Assembly (NCBI GenBank): GCA_016716335.1
Contig: JADJWN010000017.1
Span: 1 to 51,540, forward strand
DNA from: Saprospiraceae bacterium
GTDB taxonomy: Bacteria; Bacteroidota; Bacteroidia; Chitinophagales; Saprospiraceae
Direction: 5' to 3'
Length of the DNA: 51,540 nt
Part shown: positions 45,201-51,540 of the stretch, piece by piece
Numbering within the stretch: position 1 is the stretch's first letter
Layout: every line of letters begins with the position of its first letter
The notes under the pieces: generated by a model
Databases searched by the model: none
Seen by the model: only the letters and a program-made list of their open reading frames with translations
What the model was told of the DNA's origin: nothing
Translations under genes and position numbers: made by a program

Positions 45201-45365
45201 AATTTCCTTGGCATTCCAGTAACCGTTGTAGTAGGCCGTAGTATTGTGATAAAATTTACCAAGCTTTGATGTCTCATTCTTTTTCCTGCGACTTACACAA
45301 GAACTAATGATAAGCACAACTGCTGTTGCTATCAGAAACAGGCTCAGTGTTTTTCGTGAACTCAA
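42258..45365 (-). CDS. porW: PorW/SprE-like TPR lipoprotein of the type IX secretion system
   Basis: A lipoprotein of 1035 residues (lipobox VVLIISSC, Cys23). The start of the mature part matches PorW/SprE: KFYHNTTAYYNGYWNAKEIM and EWVDDCYVMMAKAQYLKQDY. Several TPR-like helical repeats follow (about 320-600 and 740-900). Residues of about 155-245 form a long Lys/Glu/Arg/Gln-rich, probably coiled-coil insertion, then an Asn/Ser/Thr-rich spacer. PorW links the PorLM motor and PorKN ring in T9SS and is needed for secretion and gliding. The window's T9SS cargo (13739-14866, 21279-25046) would depend on it. Confidence 0.82.
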   Translation of the reverse strand: MSSRKTLSLFLIATAVVLIISSCVSRRKKNETSKLGKFYHNTTAYYNGYWNAKEIMKESMVTLRQANNDNYSNILDVEDYVSQPNPKIVAADMDKIIDKVSTVAALHEPSEWVDDCYVMMAKAQYLKQDYETSEETLLYFQEEFNPSNPYGRNYKKKKLTKAALKKKREEEKKEQAKGKERLKKEQELEKERLAKERTAERERTKKDQLAERQKAAKEREQQKKQQAKERQKQQKQKKTTNKRSTSTNAANAQQKNQENTEVTAQPDNNTSADMDTVATKLSKPITSAQKSSATSSSKAALADKEEDKPAAKENIEKDKTAYTEGLIWLAKAQIKRQKWNSAETILRNIESKQNLPDDLREILAATYADLYIKQKKYEPALQRLADAAEHADNKQLKARYHFISAQIYQQAGDYSNAFRHFELAKKYAGDFKMEFMAGLNIAKTAMLTGKQSKGSVIQGLQKMLNEDKYNEVKYLIYYTMGEIEFPDNPDMALEYFRQSNSVNSNDIGLKTEIYYSVANMYYGKEKYLDAKLYYDSTLMSLPQTDNRYTTVKRLVDNLVDIATNLNIIAYQDTILYIADLTGDAQKKAVYRLLEKRNQNADKTGIPAEKTDSKGVNKAVQGFASSNFFAYNVNARQRGKEEFNKIWGNRPLVDNWRKGSRSVGIADNTDKQNPGESGGSDVPDSKVTQEEYNAFLRELPNNPIKKKEANDKIMNAMFTLGKLFRDKIENYAKSASTLEAMHDRYGFTPYELDSYYYLYLDYQDLNNDIKAKEYRDKILRKYPESKYASILTDPDFFRKNMKEEDNLENYYKETYALFEKGKYAEAAARIEKANTLFGTQNKYVPKFALLGAMCMGSKEGKDAYIKALSDVIIGYPNTPEQIKAREIMRFLSGDGDAFKNVKIEDVDKIYVKEDDKVHYAVVITYGLSEVENVNVKVSVSEYNKKYFKIERLQLGDASLNREDNSQIILIRKFENAQKAMEYYRKVMRDKEEFITVKNINYDFFPISQTNYRKMLSEASAAAYRVFFEEHYLKTYK

Positions 45366-45696
45366 AATATATTAAATTTTTTTATAATATAAAATGCCGC
45401 AAATATATTCAATTATATCATTTTGTGTACAATCATCCCGTTATTTGCATCGTTTAAGAACGCTCAATGATACATTTGTAATGTGTTTTCGCATGATTTT
45501 TATGATTATTCCCCTCAAATAATGTTTTCCGGACTTATCTCCGGGCTGCTTTAAACATATATTTCACAAATTTTAAAGCTTACATTAACGTATCAAAGGG
45601 GTATTATAACTAATTTTGCACAAAATTATTTTGTTTTTGAGGAATAAAACAAATATCAGCGAAGGATTGGAGTCTAAAAGACATTGGTGGGAACGG
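45366..45696. promoter_or_regulatory. Divergent intergenic region between porW and the M23 gene
   Basis: AT-rich. TAATTTTG at 45611-45618 matches the -7 box for rightward transcription, though no clear TTG lies at the right distance upstream. If used, it places the start of the M23 gene downstream of 45620. Confidence 0.4.
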
Positions 45697-46482
45697 ATGA
45701 AAGACAGCTACAGGATTTCTGTCATTGATGATGAAAATCTGGAAGAAGTAGCTTCATACAATCTGTCTCTGCTCAATTTTTATATCCTTATCAGTGTTTT
45801 GGCCTCTCTGCTGGCATTGCTGGTGGTATCATTCATTGTATTCACCCCTGTAAAGCGATTGATACCCGGATATGGAGATATTTCGGATAACAAAAAGTTT
45901 ATAGAGCTGTCTAAAAAAGTGGATTTTCTGGAAAAGGAAATCGCTGCTCAGGAGACTTATGCCATAGGATTGAAAAATCTCCTCAGTGGAAATATCACCG
46001 GCGCCGAATCTCCGGAGGCTGTACTTCCATCTCCTGAAAATAAAACCGGCAAAAAAGAACTGATCCGGGCGGAAGATATACAGGAAAACAAGCGTACCAA
46101 GGGATTGAATATCCTGCATTTTGCCACACCGGTCTCCGGTACCATAGCAGCCCCGTTCAAGCCGGATGTCAATCATTATGGGGTAGATATCGTAGCAGAA
46201 AAAGATACTCCGGTAAGAGCTATCATGGATGGTGTGGTGATTAATGCCGAATGGTCCATAGCTACCGGAAATACCGTGTATCTGCAGCATGCCAATAATG
46301 TGGTATCTGTGTACAAGCACAATTCTGCCCTGCTGGTAAAAGTAGGGGATTTTGTAAAAACAGGACAGGCAATCGCTATCATCGGAAATTCAGGCGAAGT
46401 ATCTACCGGTCCGCATCTGCATTTTGAAATTTGGTTTGATGGAAAATATGTCAATCCTGAAAATTTTATAACATTTAATTGA
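45697..46482 (+). CDS. Membrane-anchored M23 family metallopeptidase
   Basis: About 261 residues from the ATG at 45697. The frame is open from 45616, and the residues RHWWER just upstream resemble related proteins, so a TTG start at 45667 is also possible. One membrane helix (FYILISVLASLLALLVVSFI) is followed by a short coiled coil (FIELSKKVDFLEKEIAAQE) and the M23 domain: HYGVDIVAEKDTPV, VYKHNS and GPHLHFEIWFDGKYVNP. All zinc ligands are visible. It probably trims peptidoglycan cross-links or, as a LytM factor, activates amidases. It ends 4 bases before the HAD gene. Confidence 0.85.
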   Translation: MKDSYRISVIDDENLEEVASYNLSLLNFYILISVLASLLALLVVSFIVFTPVKRLIPGYGDISDNKKFIELSKKVDFLEKEIAAQETYAIGLKNLLSGNITGAESPEAVLPSPENKTGKKELIRAEDIQENKRTKGLNILHFATPVSGTIAAPFKPDVNHYGVDIVAEKDTPVRAIMDGVVINAEWSIATGNTVYLQHANNVVSVYKHNSALLVKVGDFVKTGQAIAIIGNSGEVSTGPHLHFEIWFDGKYVNPENFITFN

Positions 46483-46486
46483 TTTT

Positions 46487-46909
46487 ATGTCTAAGGATTT
46501 AAAAACTCTGGTGAACGAGAAAGGAGAAAAAATCAGCCCTGTTCTTCCTGAAGGAGTGAAGAATTTTCTCATCGATATTGATGGTACCATTACGGATGAT
46601 GTACCCAACGAAGAGCCTGAAAGGATGGCGCATTGTGTTCCGTACCCTGATGCTCTCGAAATATGCAACAAGTGGTATGACGAGGGACACATTATTACCT
46701 TCTTTACTTCGCGAACTGAAGAACATCGCGAAATCACCGAAACCTGGCTTAAAAAACATGGATTCAAGTACCATGGTCTTTTGGTAGGAAAGCCCAGAGG
46801 GGGTAATTATCACTGGATAGATAACCACATGGTGAAAGCCACCCGATTCAAAGGTAAATTCACAGATCTGGTTAAAAAGAATAAGGAGATAGAAGTCTTC
46901 GAATCCTGA
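46487..46909 (+). CDS. HAD-like phosphatase
   Basis: A small enzyme of 140 residues. Motif I is FLIDIDGTITDD (nucleophile Asp30, second Asp32), motif II FFTSRTEEHREITE and a later acidic loop IDNHMVKATRF that may serve as motif IV. It lacks a large cap domain. Very similar short HAD proteins in Bacteroidota are sometimes named phosphoheptose isomerase by transfer, which the motifs do not support. Substrate unknown. It starts 4 bases after the M23 gene, suggesting one transcript. Confidence 0.78.
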   Translation: MSKDLKTLVNEKGEKISPVLPEGVKNFLIDIDGTITDDVPNEEPERMAHCVPYPDALEICNKWYDEGHIITFFTSRTEEHREITETWLKKHGFKYHGLLVGKPRGGNYHWIDNHMVKATRFKGKFTDLVKKNKEIEVFES

Positions 46910-46953
46910 TTTTCTCCTGCTGAATCCATTTTTATCCATTATAATATCTGAGC

Positions 46954-47889
46954 TTGTCTGATATCCGATTTAAAAAAATTCTGGTGATCAATACCGGAGG
47001 AACTTTGGGTAAAGACCTGGTGCATCACCTGAAAAATATCTATCCTCAGTCCGAAATCCGATTACTTGATGCCAAAGCTGACTCCGTAAATCCATCTGAC
47101 AGTATTACTTTTGACCCGGAAGATATTGTTTCGCTTTATGAAATGATTAAAACACAGGACTGTGTCGTTCTGTCTCATTTGCCTTCTGACAGCATTAAGT
47201 CCGGGAAGGAGATTTCCTCTCAAAATCACATAATCAGAGATATTGTCAACTGCTGTCTGGAGGCAAAAATTCATAAACTTGTCTATCTGAGCTCCGTTCT
47301 GTCCTTAGGTATCCGAAGGCCTGAAGAATCCATCGATGAAAGCTGCATCTTTGCTCACAGTAAATTTGATAATGATAACTCACTTGTCGCATTTTACTGC
47401 GAACAAGAAGTCTGGAGAGCCGGAGCAGAGGGTCTTCCTGTCACCGTACTGAATGTGCCTTTGATTTGGGACAATAGCAATAAAGACGGGTTTACAGAAA
47501 AGTTTGCAATACCTGTATGCAGAATTTTCCGAACTTATGACGGAAAGCTCAGCTTAGTGGCATTATCTGATGTACTTGGGGCTATCCCAAAAGCCATGCT
47601 CAGTGATACTGACGGGGAGCGATTTATCCTTTGTGGCGAAAACTTAGATTTGAAAGAACTCTTTTTACTTTTGGGAAAGTTTTATCCGGAGGTATGCAAA
47701 AACCAGTGGGACGATTTTATCCGCTTTCTTCCATTTTTGAAACATCAGGGGTTTCGCAGCTCTTCCCCTTTGTCGGTTTTTACCGCTTTTGCAGGTCTGA
47801 ATGTGGAATATAATAATCAAAAGTCAATAAAAGCATTAGAAATGGACTATACTTCTGTTTCTGATTTTCTGCAAAAGCCTAATAAATGA
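46954..47889 (+). CDS. NAD-dependent epimerase/dehydratase-like (extended SDR) protein, atypical
   Basis: A protein of 311 residues. The N-terminus is Rossmann-like (KILVINTGGTLGKDLVHHLK) with GGTLGKD in place of the usual GxTGxxG. LVYLSSVLSLG matches the SDR strand with Ser, but the expected YxxxK is not clear (AFYCEQEVWRAGAEG has Tyr-Cys-Glu-Gln-Glu). It may bind NAD without the usual catalysis. The only plausible start is a TTG at 46954; no ATG precedes the first motif. Function not assigned. Confidence 0.6.
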   Translation: MSDIRFKKILVINTGGTLGKDLVHHLKNIYPQSEIRLLDAKADSVNPSDSITFDPEDIVSLYEMIKTQDCVVLSHLPSDSIKSGKEISSQNHIIRDIVNCCLEAKIHKLVYLSSVLSLGIRRPEESIDESCIFAHSKFDNDNSLVAFYCEQEVWRAGAEGLPVTVLNVPLIWDNSNKDGFTEKFAIPVCRIFRTYDGKLSLVALSDVLGAIPKAMLSDTDGERFILCGENLDLKELFLLLGKFYPEVCKNQWDDFIRFLPFLKHQGFRSSSPLSVFTAFAGLNVEYNNQKSIKALEMDYTSVSDFLQKPNK

Positions 47890-47910
47890 AAATGACATCA
47901 TCCGGGATTG

Positions 47911-48459
47911 TCAGGCATTATTATTGTTGCCTACATTAAATCCAATAGGATTGAATGCCCCGCTGGTCTTTTGCGGTTCGTCATCATCAAAATCTTCCCA
48001 GTCGGTAATGTCTCTCAGGAAATGCTCCATATGGCGTATGATGTAGGGTGGCTTCAGTTCGTCGGGGCGCAGTATTTCCACTGATTTTGGTGGTTTGGGT
48101 TGACCATATCCCTCAATACTGGGACTAACAATCATTATCATGATTTTACCGTTGAAAAGCTGCTGATATATGAGTGAGCCATTGGACTTGATCATGGTAC
48201 GTTTTACGCCGGTATCTTCCATGTTTTCGGATATGCCACTGCTGGTTCTACCGAGGTCAAGGATTACAGATTCGAGATTTTCTATATTGTCCCGGACTAT
48301 AATTTCGGCCCTCTCCAGCTTGGTTTCCTCAATAATCTCTCCTAAAACAGAAACGATCATGGGTTTTATTTCTTCATGCCATGCTTCTCTGTACTGAATG
48401 GTATTTTGCAGTACCTGCTTATATCTGTTTACCTTTGAAACCAATGATCCGATATCCAT
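47911..48459 (-). CDS. Conserved hypothetical protein downstream of alanine dehydrogenase
   Basis: A protein of 182 residues that I do not recognise. It has an alpha/beta N-terminal part (LVSKVNRYKQVLQNTIQYRE, EIIEETKLERAEIIVRDNIE), a central beta part (GSLIYQQLFNGKIMIMIVSP) and an acidic, Asn-rich tail (DWEDFDDDEPQ, NVGNNNNA). No signal or membrane segment, so it is probably cytoplasmic. It begins 3 bases after the ald stop and is likely its operon partner. Confidence 0.7.
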   Translation of the reverse strand: MDIGSLVSKVNRYKQVLQNTIQYREAWHEEIKPMIVSVLGEIIEETKLERAEIIVRDNIENLESVILDLGRTSSGISENMEDTGVKRTMIKSNGSLIYQQLFNGKIMIMIVSPSIEGYGQPKPPKSVEILRPDELKPPYIIRHMEHFLRDITDWEDFDDDEPQKTSGAFNPIGFNVGNNNNA

Positions 48460-48462
48460 ATT

Positions 48463-48702
48463 CTAAATTTTACTTGTTAGTAATAAATCGAGGCTGGTAT
48501 ATTTCATACCAAAACGTTTGCTGAGATACTCGTTGGTAATACAACCCTTGTAGGTGTAGCAGCCGTTCCTGATGCCTTTAAAGTCATACAAAATCTGGTC
48601 AATGCTCAGAGAGCTGCCTAACTTGAGTAACAGAGGAGTGATAATATTGCTGGCCGCAACCGAAGCTGTTCTGCTTACTTTTGAGGCAATATTAGGGTAC
48701 AC
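48463..48702 (-). CDS. ald: Alanine dehydrogenase, C-terminal part (frameshifted)
   Basis: The last 75 or so residues of alanine dehydrogenase: PNIASKVSRTASVAASNIIT then PLLLKLG, DFKGIRNGCYTYKGCITNEY, and a tail SLDLLL. The N-terminal frame ends at HYCVP and this one goes on with PNIAS. One extra C in the run 48695-48697 explains the break. There is no sign that this part is translated alone. Confidence 0.85.
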   Translation of the reverse strand: MYPNIASKVSRTASVAASNIITPLLLKLGSSLSIDQILYDFKGIRNGCYTYKGCITNEYLSKRFGMKYTSLDLLLTSKI

Positions 48703-49696
48703 AATAATGAATAACTCCGTGCTTAATGAAGTGGGGTTTATCGAGAAGGGTCATTTTAGAGGTTTCCACACAGCCACCCTGATCAATGCTCAGGTCAATG
48801 ATGACGGCACCATCCTTCATTCTGGCCACCATTTCTTCTGTGATAATGATCGGGGCTCTGCCTGATTTGGAATGGACAGCTCCAATCACTACATCGGCAC
48901 TCATAAGCTGGTAGGCAAGATATACCGGATTGATTGCCGAGGTGTGCAGGTGTCTGCCCACTGCATGCTGCAGTCTCATCAGCTTAGTAATGTTATTGTC
49001 AAAGACCCTTACCGAAGCTCCCAAACCCATAGCTATTCTGGTGGCAGATTCAGCAGCTACTCCTGCACCAAGTATAACGAGCTTTGCGGGTGGTACTCCG
49101 GATACGCTGCCCAGCAATACCCCTCTGCCAAACTCATGGGTATTGTTCAGATATTCAGCTGCTGTCAATACGGCGCTCATCCCGGCTATCTCACTCATGA
49201 TTCTTACTATGGGATAACTGCCATCATCCGACTGGAGATACTCCATAGCCAGAGATGTAATACGCTTACTTCGGAGTAACTCCAGATAATCGTCCTGCAA
49301 AACCGGTATCTGTAAAGGAGAAATCAGCACCTGATCCGAATGCATCAGGCCAATCTCTTCGGAGGTGGGAGGAGCGATTTTTACAATTACCTGCGACTTG
49401 AATACCTGCTCCTTGGTATGACTGATTTCTGCACCTGCTTCTGAATAATCATGGTCGCTGAAGCTGGATTTTAAGCCCGCTCCGCTCTCTACCACCACTT
49501 TATGTCCATAACCGACTAATGTTCTAACAGAGTTAGGTACCAGTGCCACTCTGTTTTCACACAGTATATGTTCTTTCGGGATGCCGATGACCAGGGATTG
49601 TTTACTTTGCTCCACCGCAAGTCTCTCTACCTGAGTCTCATATTGCCCTTCAGTAAAGAACTCAGAAAATATGATAGGTTTTGTCGGATTACTCAT
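48692..49696 (-). CDS. ald: Alanine dehydrogenase, N-terminal and NAD-binding part (frameshifted)
   Basis: 334 residues of an alanine dehydrogenase/PNT-family protein, which deaminates alanine to pyruvate with NAD. Substrate-side motifs are LVIGIPKEHILCENRVALVP and KIAPPTSEEI; the NAD domain has PAKLVILGAGVAAESATRIA, VFDNNITKL and MKDGAVIIDLSIDQGGCVET. The frame runs into a TAA right after HYCVP, where the family continues (next entry). The N-terminus has about 30 extra residues before the usual start, as in other Bacteroidota. The joined protein would have about 410 residues. Confidence 0.9.
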   Translation of the reverse strand: MSNPTKPIIFSEFFTEGQYETQVERLAVEQSKQSLVIGIPKEHILCENRVALVPNSVRTLVGYGHKVVVESGAGLKSSFSDHDYSEAGAEISHTKEQVFKSQVIVKIAPPTSEEIGLMHSDQVLISPLQIPVLQDDYLELLRSKRITSLAMEYLQSDDGSYPIVRIMSEIAGMSAVLTAAEYLNNTHEFGRGVLLGSVSGVPPAKLVILGAGVAAESATRIAMGLGASVRVFDNNITKLMRLQHAVGRHLHTSAINPVYLAYQLMSADVVIGAVHSKSGRAPIIITEEMVARMKDGAVIIDLSIDQGGCVETSKMTLLDKPHFIKHGVIHYCVP

Positions 49697-49723
49697 ATAC
49701 GGATATTAAAGCAAAACTACACA

Positions 49724-50179
49724 TTATGCGGTGCCTTGGATAATTTTTAATTCAATATTTCTGCTTTGATCAGGATTGACCGTAAGGGTGATGGTTGCAA
49801 ATTCAGATTGAATCAGGGATTCGATAAGTTGGGGCCATTCTATGAAACAATATTGGTCCGCATCCAGATATTCATCAATGCCTGACTCCCGGATTTCTTC
49901 AGTCCTTTCTATCCTGTATAAATCCATATGAATTAAAACTCCTGAATCTGTCTGATAATGGTTGACCAATGAAAAAGTTGGACTTTGAACAATACCCTGA
50001 TAGCCCAGAAGATTGCACAATTCTTTAATAAGACTGGTTTTTCCGGCGCCAAGATTACCATAGAACAATATCAGTTTGATTTGCTTTATTGCATTAAGAA
50101 TGTCTTTAGCTGCTACCGGTAGATCTTCTTTTGTGATACCTATATATTGTCTGGTATCCATAGTATTTTGCACTGTCAT
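49724..50179 (-). CDS. tsaE: tRNA threonylcarbamoyladenosine biosynthesis ATPase TsaE
   Basis: A P-loop protein of 151 residues (145 from the ATG at 50161). Walker A LFYGNLGAGKTSLIKELC, IVQSPTFSLVNHY and LIHMDLYRIE with FIEWPQLIESL are TsaE signatures. It drives the TsaBD complex that forms t6A37 on ANN-decoding tRNAs. The region just upstream in this same frame codes the tail of the MazG-like protein, so the first codons may belong to either gene; the TsaE core begins near residue 10. Confidence 0.93.
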   Translation of the reverse strand: MTVQNTMDTRQYIGITKEDLPVAAKDILNAIKQIKLILFYGNLGAGKTSLIKELCNLLGYQGIVQSPTFSLVNHYQTDSGVLIHMDLYRIERTEEIRESGIDEYLDADQYCFIEWPQLIESLIQSEFATITLTVNPDQSRNIELKIIQGTA

Positions 50180-50282
50180 CAGGTAAGTTTTGAATTGCTG
50201 ATATGCAGGTATGGTCTCTGAGGGTTTTTTCTCAAAATTTAGTCTTATTCCCTCTTCAAGGTCTATTCCGGTTTGATTGTGT

Positions 50283-50513
50283 CTAAGCCACTACCCATAG
50301 GACATCACACAGTTCATCCCTCAGCCTGGTCTTTTGCTCTTCCGGACTTAAACCCTCTCTGAATGACTGATCGCCATACATCCTGGCCATTAGTCTTGCC
50401 ACCTCTCCGGTTTCTTCTGTCAGAATTGCCATATTGGTGAGCTCCGAAAAATATCTTACGCCGTACTGTTTTATCCACTGATCTGTTTTTTCCTGAAATT
50501 CTCTGATTTCCAT
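50283..50513 (-). CDS. MazG-like nucleotide pyrophosphohydrolase, truncated by frameshifts
   Basis: 76 codons of a MazG-type helical protein: EIREFQEKTDQWIKQYG, ILTEETGEVARLMARMYGDQ (EExxE metal site) and LRDELCDVLWVVA (ExxD). It then meets TAG. In the next frame the family sequence goes on: LRHNQTGIDLEEGIRLNFEK then K, until about 50230. There a second shift at the six-T run (plus strand 50225-50230) changes KKTLRDHT to KKPSET. So at least two small indels break it. The enzyme family hydrolyses (d)NTPs to monophosphates. It starts one base before the dtd stop. Confidence 0.82.
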   Translation of the reverse strand: MEIREFQEKTDQWIKQYGVRYFSELTNMAILTEETGEVARLMARMYGDQSFREGLSPEEQKTRLRDELCDVLWVVA

Positions 50514-50514
50514 T

Positions 50515-50970
50515 TTATTCCCTTTGCTTTGAATCTATGATAATGGTAACAGGTCCGTCATTGAGCAACTTTACCTTCATATCCGCTCCGAAAATTCCTG
50601 ATTCCACTTTTGCTATACCCGCAGCCTTTAATTTATCAATAAAAGCATTGTACATTGTCTCCGCTTTTTGGGGAGCCGCAGATCTGATGAATGATGGCCG
50701 GTTTCCTTTTTTGGTAGATGCAAATAAAGTGAACTGGGATACAACAAGCATTCCATCCATTCCTGCATCAAAAAAATTGAGATTCATCTTGCCTTCCTGA
50801 TCATTGAAGATACGGAGATTGCAAATTTTGGACACCAGCCATTCTATATCTTCGATACTGTCAATCTCCTCTACACCCAAAAGTATCAGCAAACCGGCGC
50901 CTATACTTCCCGTAATCCTTGATTGTACGCTTACTGAAGCCTCTGCGACCCTTTGTATTACTACTCTCAT
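50515..50970 (-). CDS. dtd: D-aminoacyl-tRNA deacylase
   Basis: A protein of 151 residues (153 from an upstream ATG at 50976). It removes D-amino acids or glycine wrongly attached to tRNA. Both signatures are present: LVVSQFTLFAST (SQFTL) and LLNDGPVTI (Gly-cis-Pro motif). The start MRVVIQRVAEASV is the typical N-terminus. Almost adjacent to the MazG-like gene, so probably the first gene of dtd-mazG-tsaE-ald. Confidence 0.96.
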   Translation of the reverse strand: MRVVIQRVAEASVSVQSRITGSIGAGLLILLGVEEIDSIEDIEWLVSKICNLRIFNDQEGKMNLNFFDAGMDGMLVVSQFTLFASTKKGNRPSFIRSAAPQKAETMYNAFIDKLKAAGIAKVESGIFGADMKVKLLNDGPVTIIIDSKQRE

Positions 50971-51039
50971 GTTCATTTATTAACATTACAAGTAACAAAC
51001 ATATATAAAACACTACGATTCATAAATATAAAAACTCTC

Positions 51040-51389
51040 TTATTCACACGAAAAACGTTATTAATTTATGTAAAGTTTGTAATGAAGGGTATTAGTCTGT
51101 AAAAATATGATCCCGCTGTGTATAACAGGTAAAATTTTCACGACTATTCATGAAGCTCATTAACATGATGTGTCGGGTGAAAATCCGGGATTTTTCCACA
51201 GTAAGGTTTTTGCACAAGATGTTATTGACGCAGTAAATGTCTGAAAAACATTCAGATAACTTATAATAAAGCAGTGGACAAAATGTGAGTATTTACGACC
51301 AGCATGGTACGATAATCTTATCCACATATTCACAGAACTAATGATAACGACAGTTTCTTTTTAAATAAATATTTTATGATTTATTACTG
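51040..51389. other. Candidate replication origin (DnaA-box cluster with AT-rich tract)
   Basis: The intergenic region 50971-51447 contains several DnaA boxes: TTATTCACA (51040-51048, plus), TTATACACA (51125-51117, minus), TTTTCCACA (51192-51200, plus), TTATCCACA (51318-51326, plus; the perfect strong box) and ATATTCACA (51326-51334, plus, one mismatch). An AT-rich tract (about 51356-51389) next to the last boxes could be the unwinding element. Genes on both sides point away. This is inferred from motifs; dnaA is not in the window, which is common in Bacteroidota. Confidence 0.6.
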
Positions 51390-51447
51390 TTGATGTTGAA
51401 ATCCAAAGCCCTGATTTTGTGTTTGACTACTTTATTATTTTTGCATC

Positions 51448-51540
51448 ATGAATGAGTTGTCAATAAAAAATGAACAAGGCTATAAAGCCATCTATTACTG
51501 GTTGTGGGTAGGATTGGTAATGCTGTTTTTCCAGGTAGTT
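51448..51540 (+). CDS. Start of a likely heme A synthase (COX15/CtaA) gene (partial)
   Basis: An ATG at 51448 opens a frame to the window edge (31 codons): a short polar start then YKAIYYWLWVGLVMLFFQVV. This resembles the first helix of COX15/CtaA proteins, where the sequence GGxTRLTxSG would follow outside the window. TATTTTTG at 51436-51443 is a good -7 box just upstream, with a TTTG at 51416-51419 at a short distance. The assignment rests on one helix and is tentative. Confidence 0.5.
   Translation, partial: MNELSIKNEQGYKAIYYWLWVGLVMLFFQVV

Noticed and set aside
43353..45269. Long plus-strand open frames with Phe/Leu-rich sequence
   Set aside because: Antisense of the PorW/SprE-like gene; the Phe/Leu runs are the complement of its Lys/Glu-rich region.

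Overview
The window is chromosomal DNA of a Bacteroidota bacterium, most likely from the Saprospiria/Chitinophagia side of the phylum (inference). Support comes from a T9SS type A sorting tail, a gliding-motility-type (CHU_C) C-terminus with SprB-like repeats, a PorW/SprE-like lipoprotein, a DUF4271-hemD pair, and promoters of the Bacteroidota type (TTTG or TTG about 19 nt before TAnnTTTG). I see no phage, insertion sequence, CRISPR array or rRNA. One tRNA (Phe-GAA) is present with its own promoter and terminator.

Layout. 1-1357: the end of a PDZ protein facing a two-lobed aspartyl protease with a PDZ domain. 2.0-9.8 kb: the most distinctive locus, an apparent inorganic-carbon uptake operon of small secreted protein, SulP transporter, outer-membrane porin, DabA (DUF2309) and DabB (NuoL-like). 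All four DabA zinc ligands can be placed, but the gene carries a +1 frameshift. 9.8-16.9 kb, minus strand: ogt, an MtfA-like membrane protein, tRNA-Phe, an M23 peptidase, an AlaA-like aminotransferase, a T9SS cargo protein and a two-component system. 17-21.3 kb, plus strand: DUF4271, hemD, a CoA-pyrophosphatase-like Nudix protein and pgi. 21.3-26.7 kb, minus strand: a 1255-residue SprB-repeat adhesin, an SRPBCC-VOC fusion and a broken ArsR regulator. 26.9-38.8 kb, mostly plus strand: PAP2-like protein, dapD, GMC oxidoreductase, dnaX, efp-accB-accC, an MsbA-like ABC transporter and galK. 38.8-48.5 kb: OsmC, ion channel, HtrA protease, cutC, PorW/SprE, M23 peptidase, HAD phosphatase and an SDR-like protein. 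48.5-51 kb, minus strand: ald, tsaE, a MazG-like pyrophosphohydrolase and dtd. The window ends in an AT-rich intergenic region with a cluster of DnaA boxes (candidate oriC), then the first codons of a likely heme A synthase gene.

At least eight otherwise well-conserved genes are broken by one- or two-base frame errors: dabA, arsR, a thioredoxin-like gene, dnaX, the ABC transporter, cutC, ald and the MazG-like gene. Several lie at homopolymer runs and most hit housekeeping genes. Consensus indel errors are the simplest explanation. dabA (UUU-C) and dnaX (seven A, then C, then UGA) also look like possible recoding sites and deserve a direct check.

A degenerate dispersed intergenic repeat occurs three times (near 1.9, 11.3 and 40.05 kb). 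No calculation or database search was run; family names rest on motif recognition.
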